A stretch of 64,000 bases of DNA from an uncultured Pelagibacteraceae bacterium (GTDB lineage Bacteria; Pseudomonadota; Alphaproteobacteria; Pelagibacterales; Pelagibacteraceae), in NCBI GenBank assembly GCA_902534735.1, contig CACARD010000006.1, positions 1-64,000 of the forward strand, given 5' to 3'. Below the pieces are notes generated by a model. The model did no database searches. It was not told the DNA's origin and saw only the letters and a list, made by a program, of their open reading frames with translations. The translations under genes and the position numbers were made by a program. Of the stretch, positions 53,632 to 62,102 are shown piece by piece; the first letter of the stretch is position 1, and each line of letters begins with the position of its first letter.

Positions 53632-54371
53632 TATTGAGCCCCCAAATATGCATCAACTACTCTTTTGTCATTTTTAATCTCTTCTGGAGTGCCATTTGCA
53701 AGCATTTTACCGTGAGCAAGACAAAATATGTCTTCAGCTAATTGCATAATTACTCTCATATTGTGCTCAATAACAAGTAATGTTATTCCAAAATCTTGAT
53801 TAACTTTGATTAGTCTATCAATAATTCCATTAATTAAAGTAGGATTTATTCCTGCCGTTGGTTCATCTAATAATAGCATTTCTGGCTCATTCATTAGTGC
53901 CATTGCAAGTTCTAATAACTTTTGTTGTCCAAAAGATAAGTCGCCTGCCCTGAGTTTTCTTTTTTGATACAATCCAACAAAATTAAGTAAATTTTCAGCT
54001 TTTTCTGTGAGCTCCTTTGGAATTTTAGTGAAAATTTTAAACAAACTTTCATCACTGCCTTTGTGACTGATAAGCATGTTATCTACACAATTTAATTTTC
54101 CATAAATTCTAGTTTGTTGAAATGTTCTTAATAAACCAAGTTTAGCTATTACAGGGACAGGTAATTCTGAAACTTCTTTTCCATTAAACTTAATTGAGCC
54201 ATTGTCTATTGGATAAGTTCCAACTATCGAATTAAATAAAGTAGTTTTTCCTGATCCATTAGGTCCTATAAGTCCTACTATTTTCCCTTTTTCAACTGAC
54301 ATAGAAATATCAACATTAGCTTTAACGCCACCAAATGATTTACTTACATTGTTGACTTCTAAAATACTCAT
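53631..54371 (-). CDS. livG: Branched-chain amino acid ABC transporter ATPase, LivG family (second system)
   Basis: A 246-residue LivG ATPase: GPNGSGKTT, RTFQQTRIYGKLN, DLSFGQQKLLELAM (the usual LSGGQ is SFGQQ here, a known LivG variant), LLLDEPTAGINP and IEHNMRVIMQLAEDI. It overlaps livM by four bases. Confidence 0.93.
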   Translation of the reverse strand: MSILEVNNVSKSFGGVKANVDISMSVEKGKIVGLIGPNGSGKTTLFNSIVGTYPIDNGSIKFNGKEVSELPVPVIAKLGLLRTFQQTRIYGKLNCVDNMLISHKGSDESLFKIFTKIPKELTEKAENLLNFVGLYQKRKLRAGDLSFGQQKLLELAMALMNEPEMLLLDEPTAGINPTLINGIIDRLIKVNQDFGITLLVIEHNMRVIMQLAEDIFCLAHGKMLANGTPEEIKNDKRVVDAYLGAQ

Positions 54372-55420
54372 TTTAATTCTACCTGTGCTTTTCGATCAGC
54401 TTCATCAACAACTTCACCAAATCTTTCTGGATATTTTTCTCTCAACCATCCCATTAATCCTTCTGGGAAATAAATTACTATAACAACAATTAAAACTCCT
54501 AATGCAACATACTGCCAGCCAAGAAAGAATGTCCAAAAACCTTCTTTAAAAAAATGAAATAAAGTTGCACCAATAATTGGGCCCCATAAAGTTCCCTTAC
54601 CTCCAAGGATTGCCATTAAAACCATGAACACTCCCATTTCTCTTCCATCAAATGCAACATCTGTTGAGTCGATATAACCAACTAAACCTCCCATTATTCC
54701 ACCAGCAAGACCACAAAAGAAAGCTGAAATCATCCATCCAATTATTTTATATTTCATAGTCTCAATTCCCATCGCTTCAGCTTTGTCTTCATTATCTCTG
54801 ATTGCGTTCAGAATTAATCTAAATCTTGTTGTATAAATTGCTCTTACAGCAATGAAGGTTAGAACGAGCGCTCCAAAACTTAGAAAATAAAAAAATTCAC
54901 CTCTTGCCTCGAGACCTCCAATATTTGGAAAAGGAGGAGTGGTAAAGCCCTGTCCAGCTCCAATAATTTCAATACCTCCAGAAATTTCTCCTGCTGCAAC
55001 TCCTAAACCTAATGTACAAATTGCAAAATAATGACCTCTTAATCCTAAAATTGCATAACCAATTAATCCTGCAACTATTGTAGGAACAACAGCAGCTACT
55101 ACCAGACCAGCTGCCATACCTTGAAAGAATTGTGAAGGTGTGTGAACGAAAGTTTTTTCACCACCGCTTTCTGTCCATTCTGCCAATGGGAAAAACATAC
55201 CAACTTGAACAGACGCACAAAGATACATTCCCAAACCATAAAAAAGAATATTTCCAAATGTGTTGTAGCCCATTTCACCACCTTGGATATTCCAAGTAGT
55301 TGCTAGAACAATTAATACACATAGAATTGATAATTGAACTTTGAAAGCTGGAAAAATAAATGGTGCAACTAAACCAAATACTAAAATTCCAATGTACAAG
55401 ATCCAACTATTTTTGTTCAT
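54368..55420 (-). CDS. livM: Branched-chain amino acid ABC transporter permease, LivM family (second system)
   Basis: A 350-residue LivM permease with NIQGGEMGYNTFGNILFYG, RGHYFAICTLGLGVAAGEI, AIRDNEDKAEAMGIET and AILGGKGTLWGPIIG. An extra periplasmic segment of about 25 residues follows the third helix (TESGGEKTFVHTPSQFF). It overlaps the following small gene frame by 14 bases at its start and livG by four at its end. Confidence 0.92.
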   Translation of the reverse strand: MNKNSWILYIGILVFGLVAPFIFPAFKVQLSILCVLIVLATTWNIQGGEMGYNTFGNILFYGLGMYLCASVQVGMFFPLAEWTESGGEKTFVHTPSQFFQGMAAGLVVAAVVPTIVAGLIGYAILGLRGHYFAICTLGLGVAAGEISGGIEIIGAGQGFTTPPFPNIGGLEARGEFFYFLSFGALVLTFIAVRAIYTTRFRLILNAIRDNEDKAEAMGIETMKYKIIGWMISAFFCGLAGGIMGGLVGYIDSTDVAFDGREMGVFMVLMAILGGKGTLWGPIIGATLFHFFKEGFWTFFLGWQYVALGVLIVVIVIYFPEGLMGWLREKYPERFGEVVDEADRKAQVELK

Positions 55421-55589
55421 ACAAACTCTCTATTTTATCTCTAAAATCTTTATCAACTGTAAAATAATGTCCATTTTCTTCATGAAGACTAGATCCTGTT
55501 GAATGATATTGATCTAAATGTTTTTTAAATTTGACAATATCCACTTCTATCAATTTGCCATCATCATCCTTAATTTTAGCTTTTCTCAC
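55407..55589 (-). CDS. Small conserved-looking soluble protein between livH and livM (60 aa)
   Basis: A 60-residue charged protein starting with GTG, coupled to livH by a GTGA overlap and overlapping livM by 14 bases. No membrane segment or signal peptide; it has basic N-terminus (RKAKIKDDDGK), aromatic residues, HLDQYHSTGSSLHEENGHYF and a C-terminal DKIESLYEQK. I do not recognise it. Tight coupling on both sides supports a real gene that may act as a cytoplasmic accessory of this permease (inference). Confidence 0.7.
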   Translation of the reverse strand: MRKAKIKDDDGKLIEVDIVKFKKHLDQYHSTGSSLHEENGHYFTVDKDFRDKIESLYEQK

Positions 55590-56479
55590 TTTAAATACTC
55601 TCTCTTTCTTGAAAGTTTAAATCTTCTGTAAACTAAAATTAAAACTAATAATAAAAATACTGATCCAATTCTAAATTCTGTACCAAGAATATAATCCGCA
55701 AATTCTTCGAATATTCCAAGTCCCATGCCCGACATAGCTACTCCAGGTAAATTTCCTAATCCTGCAACAATTACAATCATAAATGATCTTATCGTGTAAG
55801 GTAATCCCATATAAGGATGAATTGTAAAAGTTATTGAAATTAAAGCTCCAGCTACTCCGCATAATGCAGCATTTATTCCAAAGGTCGCTGCGTAAACTTT
55901 TTCAGTATCAACACCTAAAATTTTTGCTGCTCTTGCATTTTGAGCTGTTGCTCTAATAGCACGACCTAATTTTGATCTTTTCATATAAACTACTAAACAA
56001 ATTGCAAAGACAATACTTATAAAAGCAGAAAATATTTTAGAGTTTGGTAAAACAACATTATTATCAAATAGCATTGTAGTTCCATAACCAGAATTAGCTA
56101 AAACTACGTCTGCTCCAAATGCGAAGTTCATTAATTGCATGAAAAGAATACTAATTCCAAATGTTGCCAATATTGAAATAAAGAGATCTCTGTCTACAAC
56201 TTTATTTATAACTAATTTATAAATTGCAATTCCAACAAAATACATAATTATAGGAGAAACAATTACTCCCCAGGCTGGATGAATGCCGTAGAGATACATA
56301 AAGTATGCAATGTATCCTCCTAAGATTACAAGATCTCCCTGTGCAATATTTATTATATTCATGACACCCCATTGCAGTGCCATTCCATAAGCGATTAATG
56401 CAAAAAGTATTCCAAGTAGAAGTCCATCAAGACATGCTTGAATGGTTATCATTGGATATTGGAAGACTAAAAAATCCAT
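55586..56479 (-). CDS. livH: Branched-chain amino acid ABC transporter permease, LivH family (second system)
   Basis: A 297-residue LivH permease: FALIAYGMALQWGVMNIINIAQGD (read as adjacent motifs), RAIRATAQNARAAKILGVDTEKV and IVAGLGNLPGVAMSG. It follows the binding-protein gene and its hairpin. It makes the pore with the LivM at 54368. Confidence 0.93.
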   Translation of the reverse strand: MDFLVFQYPMITIQACLDGLLLGILFALIAYGMALQWGVMNIINIAQGDLVILGGYIAYFMYLYGIHPAWGVIVSPIIMYFVGIAIYKLVINKVVDRDLFISILATFGISILFMQLMNFAFGADVVLANSGYGTTMLFDNNVVLPNSKIFSAFISIVFAICLVVYMKRSKLGRAIRATAQNARAAKILGVDTEKVYAATFGINAALCGVAGALISITFTIHPYMGLPYTIRSFMIVIVAGLGNLPGVAMSGMGLGIFEEFADYILGTEFRIGSVFLLLVLILVYRRFKLSRKREYLK

Positions 56480-56505
56480 AATTTAATTTTGATTTCTATA
56501 AAAAA

Positions 56506-56529
56506 AAGCCCCCTATTTCTAGGGGGCTT
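56506..56529 (-). terminator. Hairpin after the second Liv-type binding-protein gene
   Basis: A perfect 10-bp stem (56506-56515 with 56520-56529, core AGCCCCCTA) with four-base loop, followed on the minus strand by a T run of seven. It lies 12 bases after the binding-protein stop and before livH, giving the same binding-protein/hairpin/permease order as at 5696 and 16931. Confidence 0.88.
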
Positions 56530-56541
56530 AATTATTTTTTT

Positions 56542-57780
56542 TTATCTTTCAGACCACTTTGGTACTGGGTGTATTAACTCAGCTGAAGCCCATTTTAATG
56601 GAGCAACAACTTTATTTTCACACTTACCAGCATCATCACACATTACTTGGAAAAGTACCATTGGTTTGTCAACATTTTGACCACCAGGTGCAAATTTAAT
56701 ATTTCCATAGAATGTTTGCATGTTAGTTGCAGCAAGAGCATCTCTTACTTTTTTCTGATCAAAAGTATTTGCTCTTTCAAAAGCATCTTTAAATACTAAC
56801 AATGCAGCTGAAGACTCAGCAGATTGATATGGTGGATCATAGCCAAATTCTTTTTCAAAATCTGCAGCATATGTCATACCATCTTTAAAGAAATCATCTT
56901 TGTAAGTTAATGTTTTATGCCATTGTGAAGCGCATAATGCATATTGTGAGTTTTTACCATGTTGCTTTGATAATTTTGCAGCATCACAGTGTGTCATTGC
57001 CAACATTGGAACATCAACTTTCATTTCTGAAATTTGTCTTATAGCTGTTAAAGCTCCTTTTGTATGACCTGAAACAACCAATACATCTGGCTTCATTTGT
57101 TTTACTTTAACTAATGTAGCAGCCATATCATTAAGCTCTTTTGGAAGTTTATCATCGATTATAATTTCAGATCCAGTTTCTTTAGCAGCATCTAAAATAC
57201 CTAATCTTACGTCTTGTGAGAATGCATCTTGCTCAAAAGCTTGTGCAATTCTTACACCTTTACCACCATTTAACTCAACAGCAGTTCTTATTGCTACATC
57301 AAGATATAAGTTTGCTGGTGCTAATACTGCAAATAGATATTTGTAACCTTTTGTAAACAAAGATCTAGAAGCACCGTTAGCCTCAACCATTGGTACACCA
57401 TATTTTTCAGTTACTGGTGCAATCGCTTTTGTCAAACCTGAACTGTATGGCCCAAGCATGAACTCTACTTTATCTTGTGAGATTAATCTTTCTGCAAGCT
57501 GAGCTGCTCTTTTTGGGTTTGACTCATCATCATAATAAATAATATCAAACTTATAAGTTTTCCCCCCAACTTTTACTCCACCCATGCTGTTAATTCTATC
57601 AACAGCCATGTTGTAGCCATTTTGAGTATGAACACCATTAGATGAATATTTACCAGTTAAAGAGATTGCAGCACCTAAAATAATCTTATCTCCAACAACT
57701 TTTGCAAATGATACAACTGAAGTTGAAAACAATAATGCTATTGCAGAAACAAATGTAATTAAAATGTTTTTTATTTTCAT
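56542..57780 (-). CDS. livJ: Branched-chain amino acid/amide-type periplasmic binding protein (second system)
   Basis: A 412-residue type I binding protein. Signal peptide ends near VSFAK. Mature features are KIILGAAISLTGKYSSNGVHTQNGYNMAVDRIN (two family motifs), DDESNPKRAAQLAERLI, MLGPYSSGLTKAIAP and a C-terminal CDDAGKC with a probable disulfide. AGGGG-type ribosome site before the ATG at 57780. It is the first gene of the second Liv operon. Confidence 0.9.
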   Translation of the reverse strand: MKIKNILITFVSAIALLFSTSVVSFAKVVGDKIILGAAISLTGKYSSNGVHTQNGYNMAVDRINSMGGVKVGGKTYKFDIIYYDDESNPKRAAQLAERLISQDKVEFMLGPYSSGLTKAIAPVTEKYGVPMVEANGASRSLFTKGYKYLFAVLAPANLYLDVAIRTAVELNGGKGVRIAQAFEQDAFSQDVRLGILDAAKETGSEIIIDDKLPKELNDMAATLVKVKQMKPDVLVVSGHTKGALTAIRQISEMKVDVPMLAMTHCDAAKLSKQHGKNSQYALCASQWHKTLTYKDDFFKDGMTYAADFEKEFGYDPPYQSAESSAALLVFKDAFERANTFDQKKVRDALAATNMQTFYGNIKFAPGGQNVDKPMVLFQVMCDDAGKCENKVVAPLKWASAELIHPVPKWSER

Positions 57781-57867
57781 TTATTCCCCTTTAATTATTA
57801 ATTAATAAAGGTTAAATTAATAACAAAATTTATTTAATTGCAAGTGGGAGTAGTAACGCAATATACC

Positions 57868-58482
57868 TTAGTATTGTTGAGTAAAAGCAATAATTATAGC
57901 TATCAAAACTATCACACAAGCTGAAATTGTATTTATAATTTTAGGATTAGCTTTGATCCAAACAATTAATTTATTAGCTAAGATTGCATAACCAACTAAA
58001 GACAGAAAATCTAATACTACATAAGTTGTAATTAAAATAATAAACTGAATAATATAATTAGAATTAAAATCAATAAATTGTGGAAATATAAATGGAAAAA
58101 ACATCCATGCTTTAGGACTTGTTCCTGCTACTAAAAATCCATCTTTGTAAAACGAAAAAAAACTTTTATCGGAAATATCTTTTGTATTTATATCTTTAGG
58201 TCTCGATTTATAAATATCATAAGCGAGATATGTTAAATAGGCGATACCTAACCATTTTAAAGTATTTAATATTGTTGGATTATCGGACAAAAAAGATCCA
58301 ATAACAAAAATTACTAAAGTTGCCTGAATAATGTTTGCAGTTACATCTCCTAATGCAGTCCAAACACATTTTTGAACGCCGTAGTTCATAGAATAAGAAA
58401 TAATTACAATTCTAGGTGTACCAGGAGTTATAAACATAAAAATTATAATCTGTAAAAAAAGGATAAAATCTAAGGGAAGCAT
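57868..58482 (-). CDS. LysE-family amino acid exporter
   Basis: A 204-residue membrane protein with six predicted helices and the LysE/RhtB hallmark at the N-terminus (FMFITPGTPRIVIISYSMNYG), plus AGTSPKAWMFFPFIFPQF. Export of lysine, threonine, homoserine or similar compounds is typical. A structured leader (58489-58535) covers its ribosome site. It is divergent from the gene at 58603. Confidence 0.87.
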   Translation of the reverse strand: MLPLDFILFLQIIIFMFITPGTPRIVIISYSMNYGVQKCVWTALGDVTANIIQATLVIFVIGSFLSDNPTILNTLKWLGIAYLTYLAYDIYKSRPKDINTKDISDKSFFSFYKDGFLVAGTSPKAWMFFPFIFPQFIDFNSNYIIQFIILITTYVVLDFLSLVGYAILANKLIVWIKANPKIINTISACVIVLIAIIIAFTQQY

Positions 58483-58488
58483 TTTAAG

Positions 58489-58535
58489 GATAGTCCTATA
58501 AAACCGGGAGCTAAAGATGGCTAGATAGGACTATC
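58489..58535 (-). promoter_or_regulatory. Hairpin leader enclosing the LysE-gene ribosome site
   Basis: An 11-bp perfect inverted repeat (GATAGTCCTAT at 58489-58499, complement ATAGGACTATC at 58525-58535) encloses a 25-base loop with a short inner stem. On the minus strand the 3' arm carries TAGGA, the only plausible Shine-Dalgarno sequence, 11 bases before the LysE ATG, so the fold would hide it. This is the layout of a translational switch (riboswitch, thermosensor or protein site). I do not recognise the motif. It could also be a DNA operator shared with the divergent gene. Confidence 0.55.
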
Positions 58536-58602
58536 TAAAACTGATAATATCACAGGCTTAAATATTTGCATTAAAATAATTTTTGCAATTTGTTGAATTT
58601 TG

Positions 58603-58899
58603 ATGAAAAAAAGTCACAGACCCACAACCAGAGTTAAAAATCCAGAGCCATCTCTTGATAGTCCAGATTGGGTCATCTGGGCAGCGTGGGCTGACCGGAT
58701 TACTTTTGAAGAAATCGAAAAAAAAACTGGAAAGACTGAGAGTGAAGTTATTAAGATTATGAGGAGATCATTAAAACCCCAATCATTTAGACTGTGGAGA
58801 AAAAGGGCTAGCTCACAAAGTATAAAACATAGAAAAAAATTTGAATATTCAAGAAAACAGATTAAGTCAAAAATAAATAAAAATGATTACTTACTATAG
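58603..58899 (+). CDS. TIGR03643/DUF2805-family small protein
   Basis: A 98-residue basic protein from the ATG at 58603 (a TTG immediately upstream is also in frame). It contains SPDWVIWAAWADRITFEEIEKKTGKTE (two adjacent motifs) and MRRSLKPQSFRLWRKR, which identify the TIGR03643 family; the helix-turn-helix-like middle suggests nucleic acid binding, but function is unknown. Divergent from lysE. Confidence 0.82.
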   Translation: MKKSHRPTTRVKNPEPSLDSPDWVIWAAWADRITFEEIEKKTGKTESEVIKIMRRSLKPQSFRLWRKRASSQSIKHRKKFEYSRKQIKSKINKNDYLL

Positions 58900-58931
58900 T
58901 AATTTATGAAACATCACTTATATATTGCCTA

Positions 58932-59186
58932 ATGAAAGATATAACTGTTTACTCTGGTCCAATGTGTAACTTTTGTGATGCAGCAAAAAGATTATTATCT
59001 AGAAATAATCTTAATTATAACGAGATAGATATTTCAACAAAAGAAGGTCTAAGAGACGAAATGACTAAGAGAGCGAATGGACGAAGAACTATTCCTCAAA
59101 TATTTTTTGATGACTATCATGTTGGAGGCTATCAAGAATTAAGAGAATTAGAAAAAACTGGAAAACTTTTAAGTTCTTTAGAATAA
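58932..59186 (+). CDS. grxC: Glutaredoxin (GrxC type)
   Basis: An 84-residue glutaredoxin with active site CNFC (Cys12, Cys15) instead of the usual CPYC, TIPQIFFDD with the cis-Pro, and HVGGYQE in place of HIGGCDD. It reduces disulfides with glutathione. It follows the TIGR03643 gene by 32 bases and ends three bases before the convergent gene. Confidence 0.93.
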   Translation: MKDITVYSGPMCNFCDAAKRLLSRNNLNYNEIDISTKEGLRDEMTKRANGRRTIPQIFFDDYHVGGYQELRELEKTGKLLSSLE

Positions 59187-59189
59187 TTT

Positions 59190-59888
59190 TTAATCAGCGA
59201 ATGATATTGTCATTCCAGGTTCATTTGCATACATAACATTACCAGTGCACGCAGCTGCACCACCAGTACCTTCACCAACTGCATTTGATACATCAAATGC
59301 AACTTTTACAGTTGGAAAGTCTCCTGCTTTAACTTTTAATCCGCCCCCTGATATAATTTTTCTGTATTGAAAATACTCATCATTACTTCCTACTACTCCA
59401 TCATTTGAAACAGTTGCACCAAGTGAATCCACTGCTCCATTCATATGATCATCATAAGCATTGCTATCGGGAACATATAATGTTGAAGATCCAGCAGTTC
59501 CACCTGTTTGCCCTTTTGCATCCACAGTTTTGCTCCCACTTTCTCCAGCTTTTGTTGCACAACTGCCTGCTGTTCCTGTTATTTGAAATTGTCTGCTCAT
59601 AGTAATTTGAATAAAGGTATATAATGTTCCAATTTTTGCTTTTGCAATATTTCCGTAAGATCCAGCAGTGGCTCCTGCACTCACAGATGCAATATCAACC
59701 TCACCAGATGTTGCAGATGGAGATATAGTTAATGGATTTAAACAGTTTGCAGTAGTGCTTCCAGTTTCGCAGAGTTCAAGTTTTGTCATTGTTACTTTAT
59801 ACTCAGTCGCCGGTCCTGTTGCTGCATATGAATTAGTTGAATAAAATAAAACAAATAAAATAAATATTGATTTGATTAAATTTCTCAT
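59190..59888 (-). CDS. Secreted protein of unknown function beside an inverse-autotransporter barrel
   Basis: A 232-residue protein with a clear signal peptide (MRNLIKSIFILFVLFYS, cleavage near SYAA). The mature part is rich in Gly, Ser, Thr and Ala with six Cys in spaced pairs (ELCETGSTTANC, SCATKAG, AACTGN), predicted mostly beta. I recognise no family. It starts ten bases after the barrel gene at 59899, so the two are probably cotranscribed. It may be the exported cargo of, or a surface partner for, that barrel (inference). Confidence 0.8.
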   Translation of the reverse strand: MRNLIKSIFILFVLFYSTNSYAATGPATEYKVTMTKLELCETGSTTANCLNPLTISPSATSGEVDIASVSAGATAGSYGNIAKAKIGTLYTFIQITMSRQFQITGTAGSCATKAGESGSKTVDAKGQTGGTAGSSTLYVPDSNAYDDHMNGAVDSLGATVSNDGVVGSNDEYFQYRKIISGGGLKVKAGDFPTVKVAFDVSNAVGEGTGGAAACTGNVMYANEPGMTISFAD

Positions 59889-59898
59889 AAATTATACT

Positions 59899-60789
59899 TT
59901 ATTTACAATTGTTCCCTGTACAGGTTAATACAACTGACCCCTGTACTTCAATTGTCATCGCATTTCTTCTTCTAACTTTATCTTTCATTTTAATTTCAAC
60001 ATCACCCTTTTCAAAAGCGCTCGCAGATAAAAACCCATCCTGAAGTGATGACTTATTTCTAGGTGGATTATAATACATGATTTTGAATGTCTCCTCGTCC
60101 TCAACACCACTAGTATCTATAAAATTCTTAGAGGCCTCAAATTGAATACTTGGAGATAAATTCATTTCAAGAGAAACCAAATTTCCACCTGTATTTTCAG
60201 AAGCTTTATCTTTTTCAAAATCATAATTTTGCACATTTAATCTTGTCCACGGCATGTAAGGTAATTGTGATGATAAGTTTATTTCATAACCATCTAAAAC
60301 TTTTTCTTTAACACCATTAATAGTTTCAGATCCTGACAGACCTAAGTAATAATTCCCAGTTAGTTCTAAAATTGGAGCCTTTGCTTCAAAACCCAAACTT
60401 GTTCTAGAGTGACCTTCTGTATCGTAATCAATAAACCCATTTATTCCAGTGATCATTGATTTGTCTGAAGATATATATCTTTGTCCATATCCCAAATTTA
60501 AAATGTATCTTGTATCATCGTTTACCTCTTGTGTATGTAAACTTAATTGAGAAAATGAATTCTGACCATCCGAGCTATCTAATTCCTTAAATTTTAGTAT
60601 TTCTAATTCAACATCCCCATCCTCTGGAAACTCTAAAGAGAATTCTGTATCTCCTCCTAAAGTATTTTCAATAATTGATGAAATTTTGTCTGTAAGCCTG
60701 TTCAGTATATCATCAGCATTATCTGCATATGCAAAAGTTGTGAATAAAGTTAAGCAAACTATTATGCTTAACTTTTTTAATAAATACAT
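59899..60789 (-). CDS. Outer-membrane barrel resembling an inverse-autotransporter (intimin/invasin) beta domain, no passenger
   Basis: A 296-residue protein with a signal peptide (cleavage near AYAD). From about residue 85 it carries the inverse-autotransporter pattern: LNLGYGQRY, ITGINGFIDYDTEGHSRTSLGFEAKAP (two motifs in series), GNYYLGLSG, GYEINLSSQLPYMPW, and a closing KVRRRNAMTIEV, which resembles the last barrel strand of this family. The chain ends about 15 residues later, so the Ig-like passenger is missing. It should sit in the outer membrane. Likely cotranscribed with the secreted protein downstream. Exact role unknown. Confidence 0.7.
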   Translation of the reverse strand: MYLLKKLSIIVCLTLFTTFAYADNADDILNRLTDKISSIIENTLGGDTEFSLEFPEDGDVELEILKFKELDSSDGQNSFSQLSLHTQEVNDDTRYILNLGYGQRYISSDKSMITGINGFIDYDTEGHSRTSLGFEAKAPILELTGNYYLGLSGSETINGVKEKVLDGYEINLSSQLPYMPWTRLNVQNYDFEKDKASENTGGNLVSLEMNLSPSIQFEASKNFIDTSGVEDEETFKIMYYNPPRNKSSLQDGFLSASAFEKGDVEIKMKDKVRRRNAMTIEVQGSVVLTCTGNNCK

Positions 60790-60824
60790 GCTTCAGATTT
60801 AGTTTATTTCTACTAAAATTACAA

Positions 60825-61193
60825 TTAATTATGAGGCTTAAAAACTAAGCAAACTCCATTGTTACAGTATCTTTTTCCAGTTGGTTGTGGACCATCATCA
60901 AATATATGTCCATGATGTCCTCCACATTTCTTACAATGGTACTCAGTCCTAGCATAACCAATATAGTGATCGGTTTTAGTTTCAAAAACATCTGGAAGAG
61001 ATTTATAAAAAGATGGCCATCCTGATCCACTTTCATATTTTGTTGATGATTTAAATAATTCGGTATCACAGTTAGCGCAGTGATATGTACCCTCTCTTTT
61101 TTCATTATTTAATTCACTTGAACCAGGAGGTTCAGTTGCTTCATTGAATAAAATATTTTCTTGTTCTGGAGTTAAATTTGAATTTTTTTTCAT
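60825..61193 (-). CDS. msrB: Peptide-methionine (R)-S-oxide reductase MsrB
   Basis: A 122-residue MsrB with zinc motifs CANC and CKKC, SGSGWPSFYK, HHGHIFDDGPQPTGKRYC and catalytic Cys110 in RYCNNG (most MsrB have RYCxNS). A second Cys at 115 might act as a resolving residue. It repairs methionine-R-sulfoxide. Its ATG overlaps the stop of the upstream deacetylase-like gene by one base. Confidence 0.92.
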   Translation of the reverse strand: MKKNSNLTPEQENILFNEATEPPGSSELNNEKREGTYHCANCDTELFKSSTKYESGSGWPSFYKSLPDVFETKTDHYIGYARTEYHCKKCGGHHGHIFDDGPQPTGKRYCNNGVCLVFKPHN

Positions 61194-62086
61194 TATAAAA
61201 ATTTAGCACATGTTTTATGTAAACTAGAATGTAATTCTACTAGTTTATTAAAATCTTCGTTGTATCCACCTCCTAACACTCCACATATAGGAATTTTATT
61301 TGAGAAGAAATTGTCAATAACTAATTCATCTCTTTCAAATATACCATTATCAGAAATTTTTAGTTTACCCAACCTATCATTATAGTGAATATCCACTCCA
61401 GCGATATAGAAAACAAAATCAAACTCTATTTGGTTTAAATATTTTAGGTTATTTTTTAAAATATCAATATACTCTCTATCTTCTAAATTTTCCTCTAATT
61501 CAATATCAAGATCACTTACTGATTTTTTTGCTGGATAATTAACTTTGGAATGCATGCTGAATGTAAAGACTTGATTATCATTTTTAAATATTTCAGAATT
61601 GCCATTACCCTGGTGAACATCTAAATCAATAATTAAAATTTTATTTGCCAATCCTCTTGAAGTTAAATATTTGGCTGCTACTGCAACATCATTAAAAACA
61701 CAAAATCCAGCCCCTTCATTAGATGTTGCATGATGACTACCTCCTGCGGTATTACACGCTATGCCATAGTTTAAAGCTAGCTTTGTAGCGAGCACTGTGC
61801 CTCCAGTTGCAATAAATGACCTTCTAACTACGCTGTCAACTAAAGGAAAACCAATTTTTCTAATCTCATTTTTATCTAAAGTTTTATTTTTTATTTTATT
61901 TATATAATCTTCTGTATGTGCCTCTTTTAAAGTTTCTACTGAGCATGGCTCTGGAATAAAGAAATTTTTAACTATTTTATTATTGATTAACACTTTAGCT
62001 AATTCTCCAAATTTTTTTATCGGAAATTTATTGTCATCATTTAAATGAGCTTCATAATCTTTATGATTGACGACAGGTAATTCCAT
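61193..62086 (-). CDS. Histone deacetylase/acetylpolyamine amidohydrolase family protein
   Basis: A 297-residue arginase/deacetylase-fold enzyme: catalytic His118-His119 in AGGSHHATSNEG, zinc ligands Asp156 and His158 in IDLDVHQGNG and a further Asp in GVDIHYNDRLG, and the C-terminal GVLGGGYN. It removes acyl groups from amines; the substrate in a bacterium is usually an acetylated polyamine, lysine or small molecule. It lies between aceE and msrB in one run. Confidence 0.88.
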   Translation of the reverse strand: MELPVVNHKDYEAHLNDDNKFPIKKFGELAKVLINNKIVKNFFIPEPCSVETLKEAHTEDYINKIKNKTLDKNEIRKIGFPLVDSVVRRSFIATGGTVLATKLALNYGIACNTAGGSHHATSNEGAGFCVFNDVAVAAKYLTSRGLANKILIIDLDVHQGNGNSEIFKNDNQVFTFSMHSKVNYPAKKSVSDLDIELEENLEDREYIDILKNNLKYLNQIEFDFVFYIAGVDIHYNDRLGKLKISDNGIFERDELVIDNFFSNKIPICGVLGGGYNEDFNKLVELHSSLHKTCAKFL

Positions 62087-62102
62087 AAAAAATTAGTAGG
62101 GG

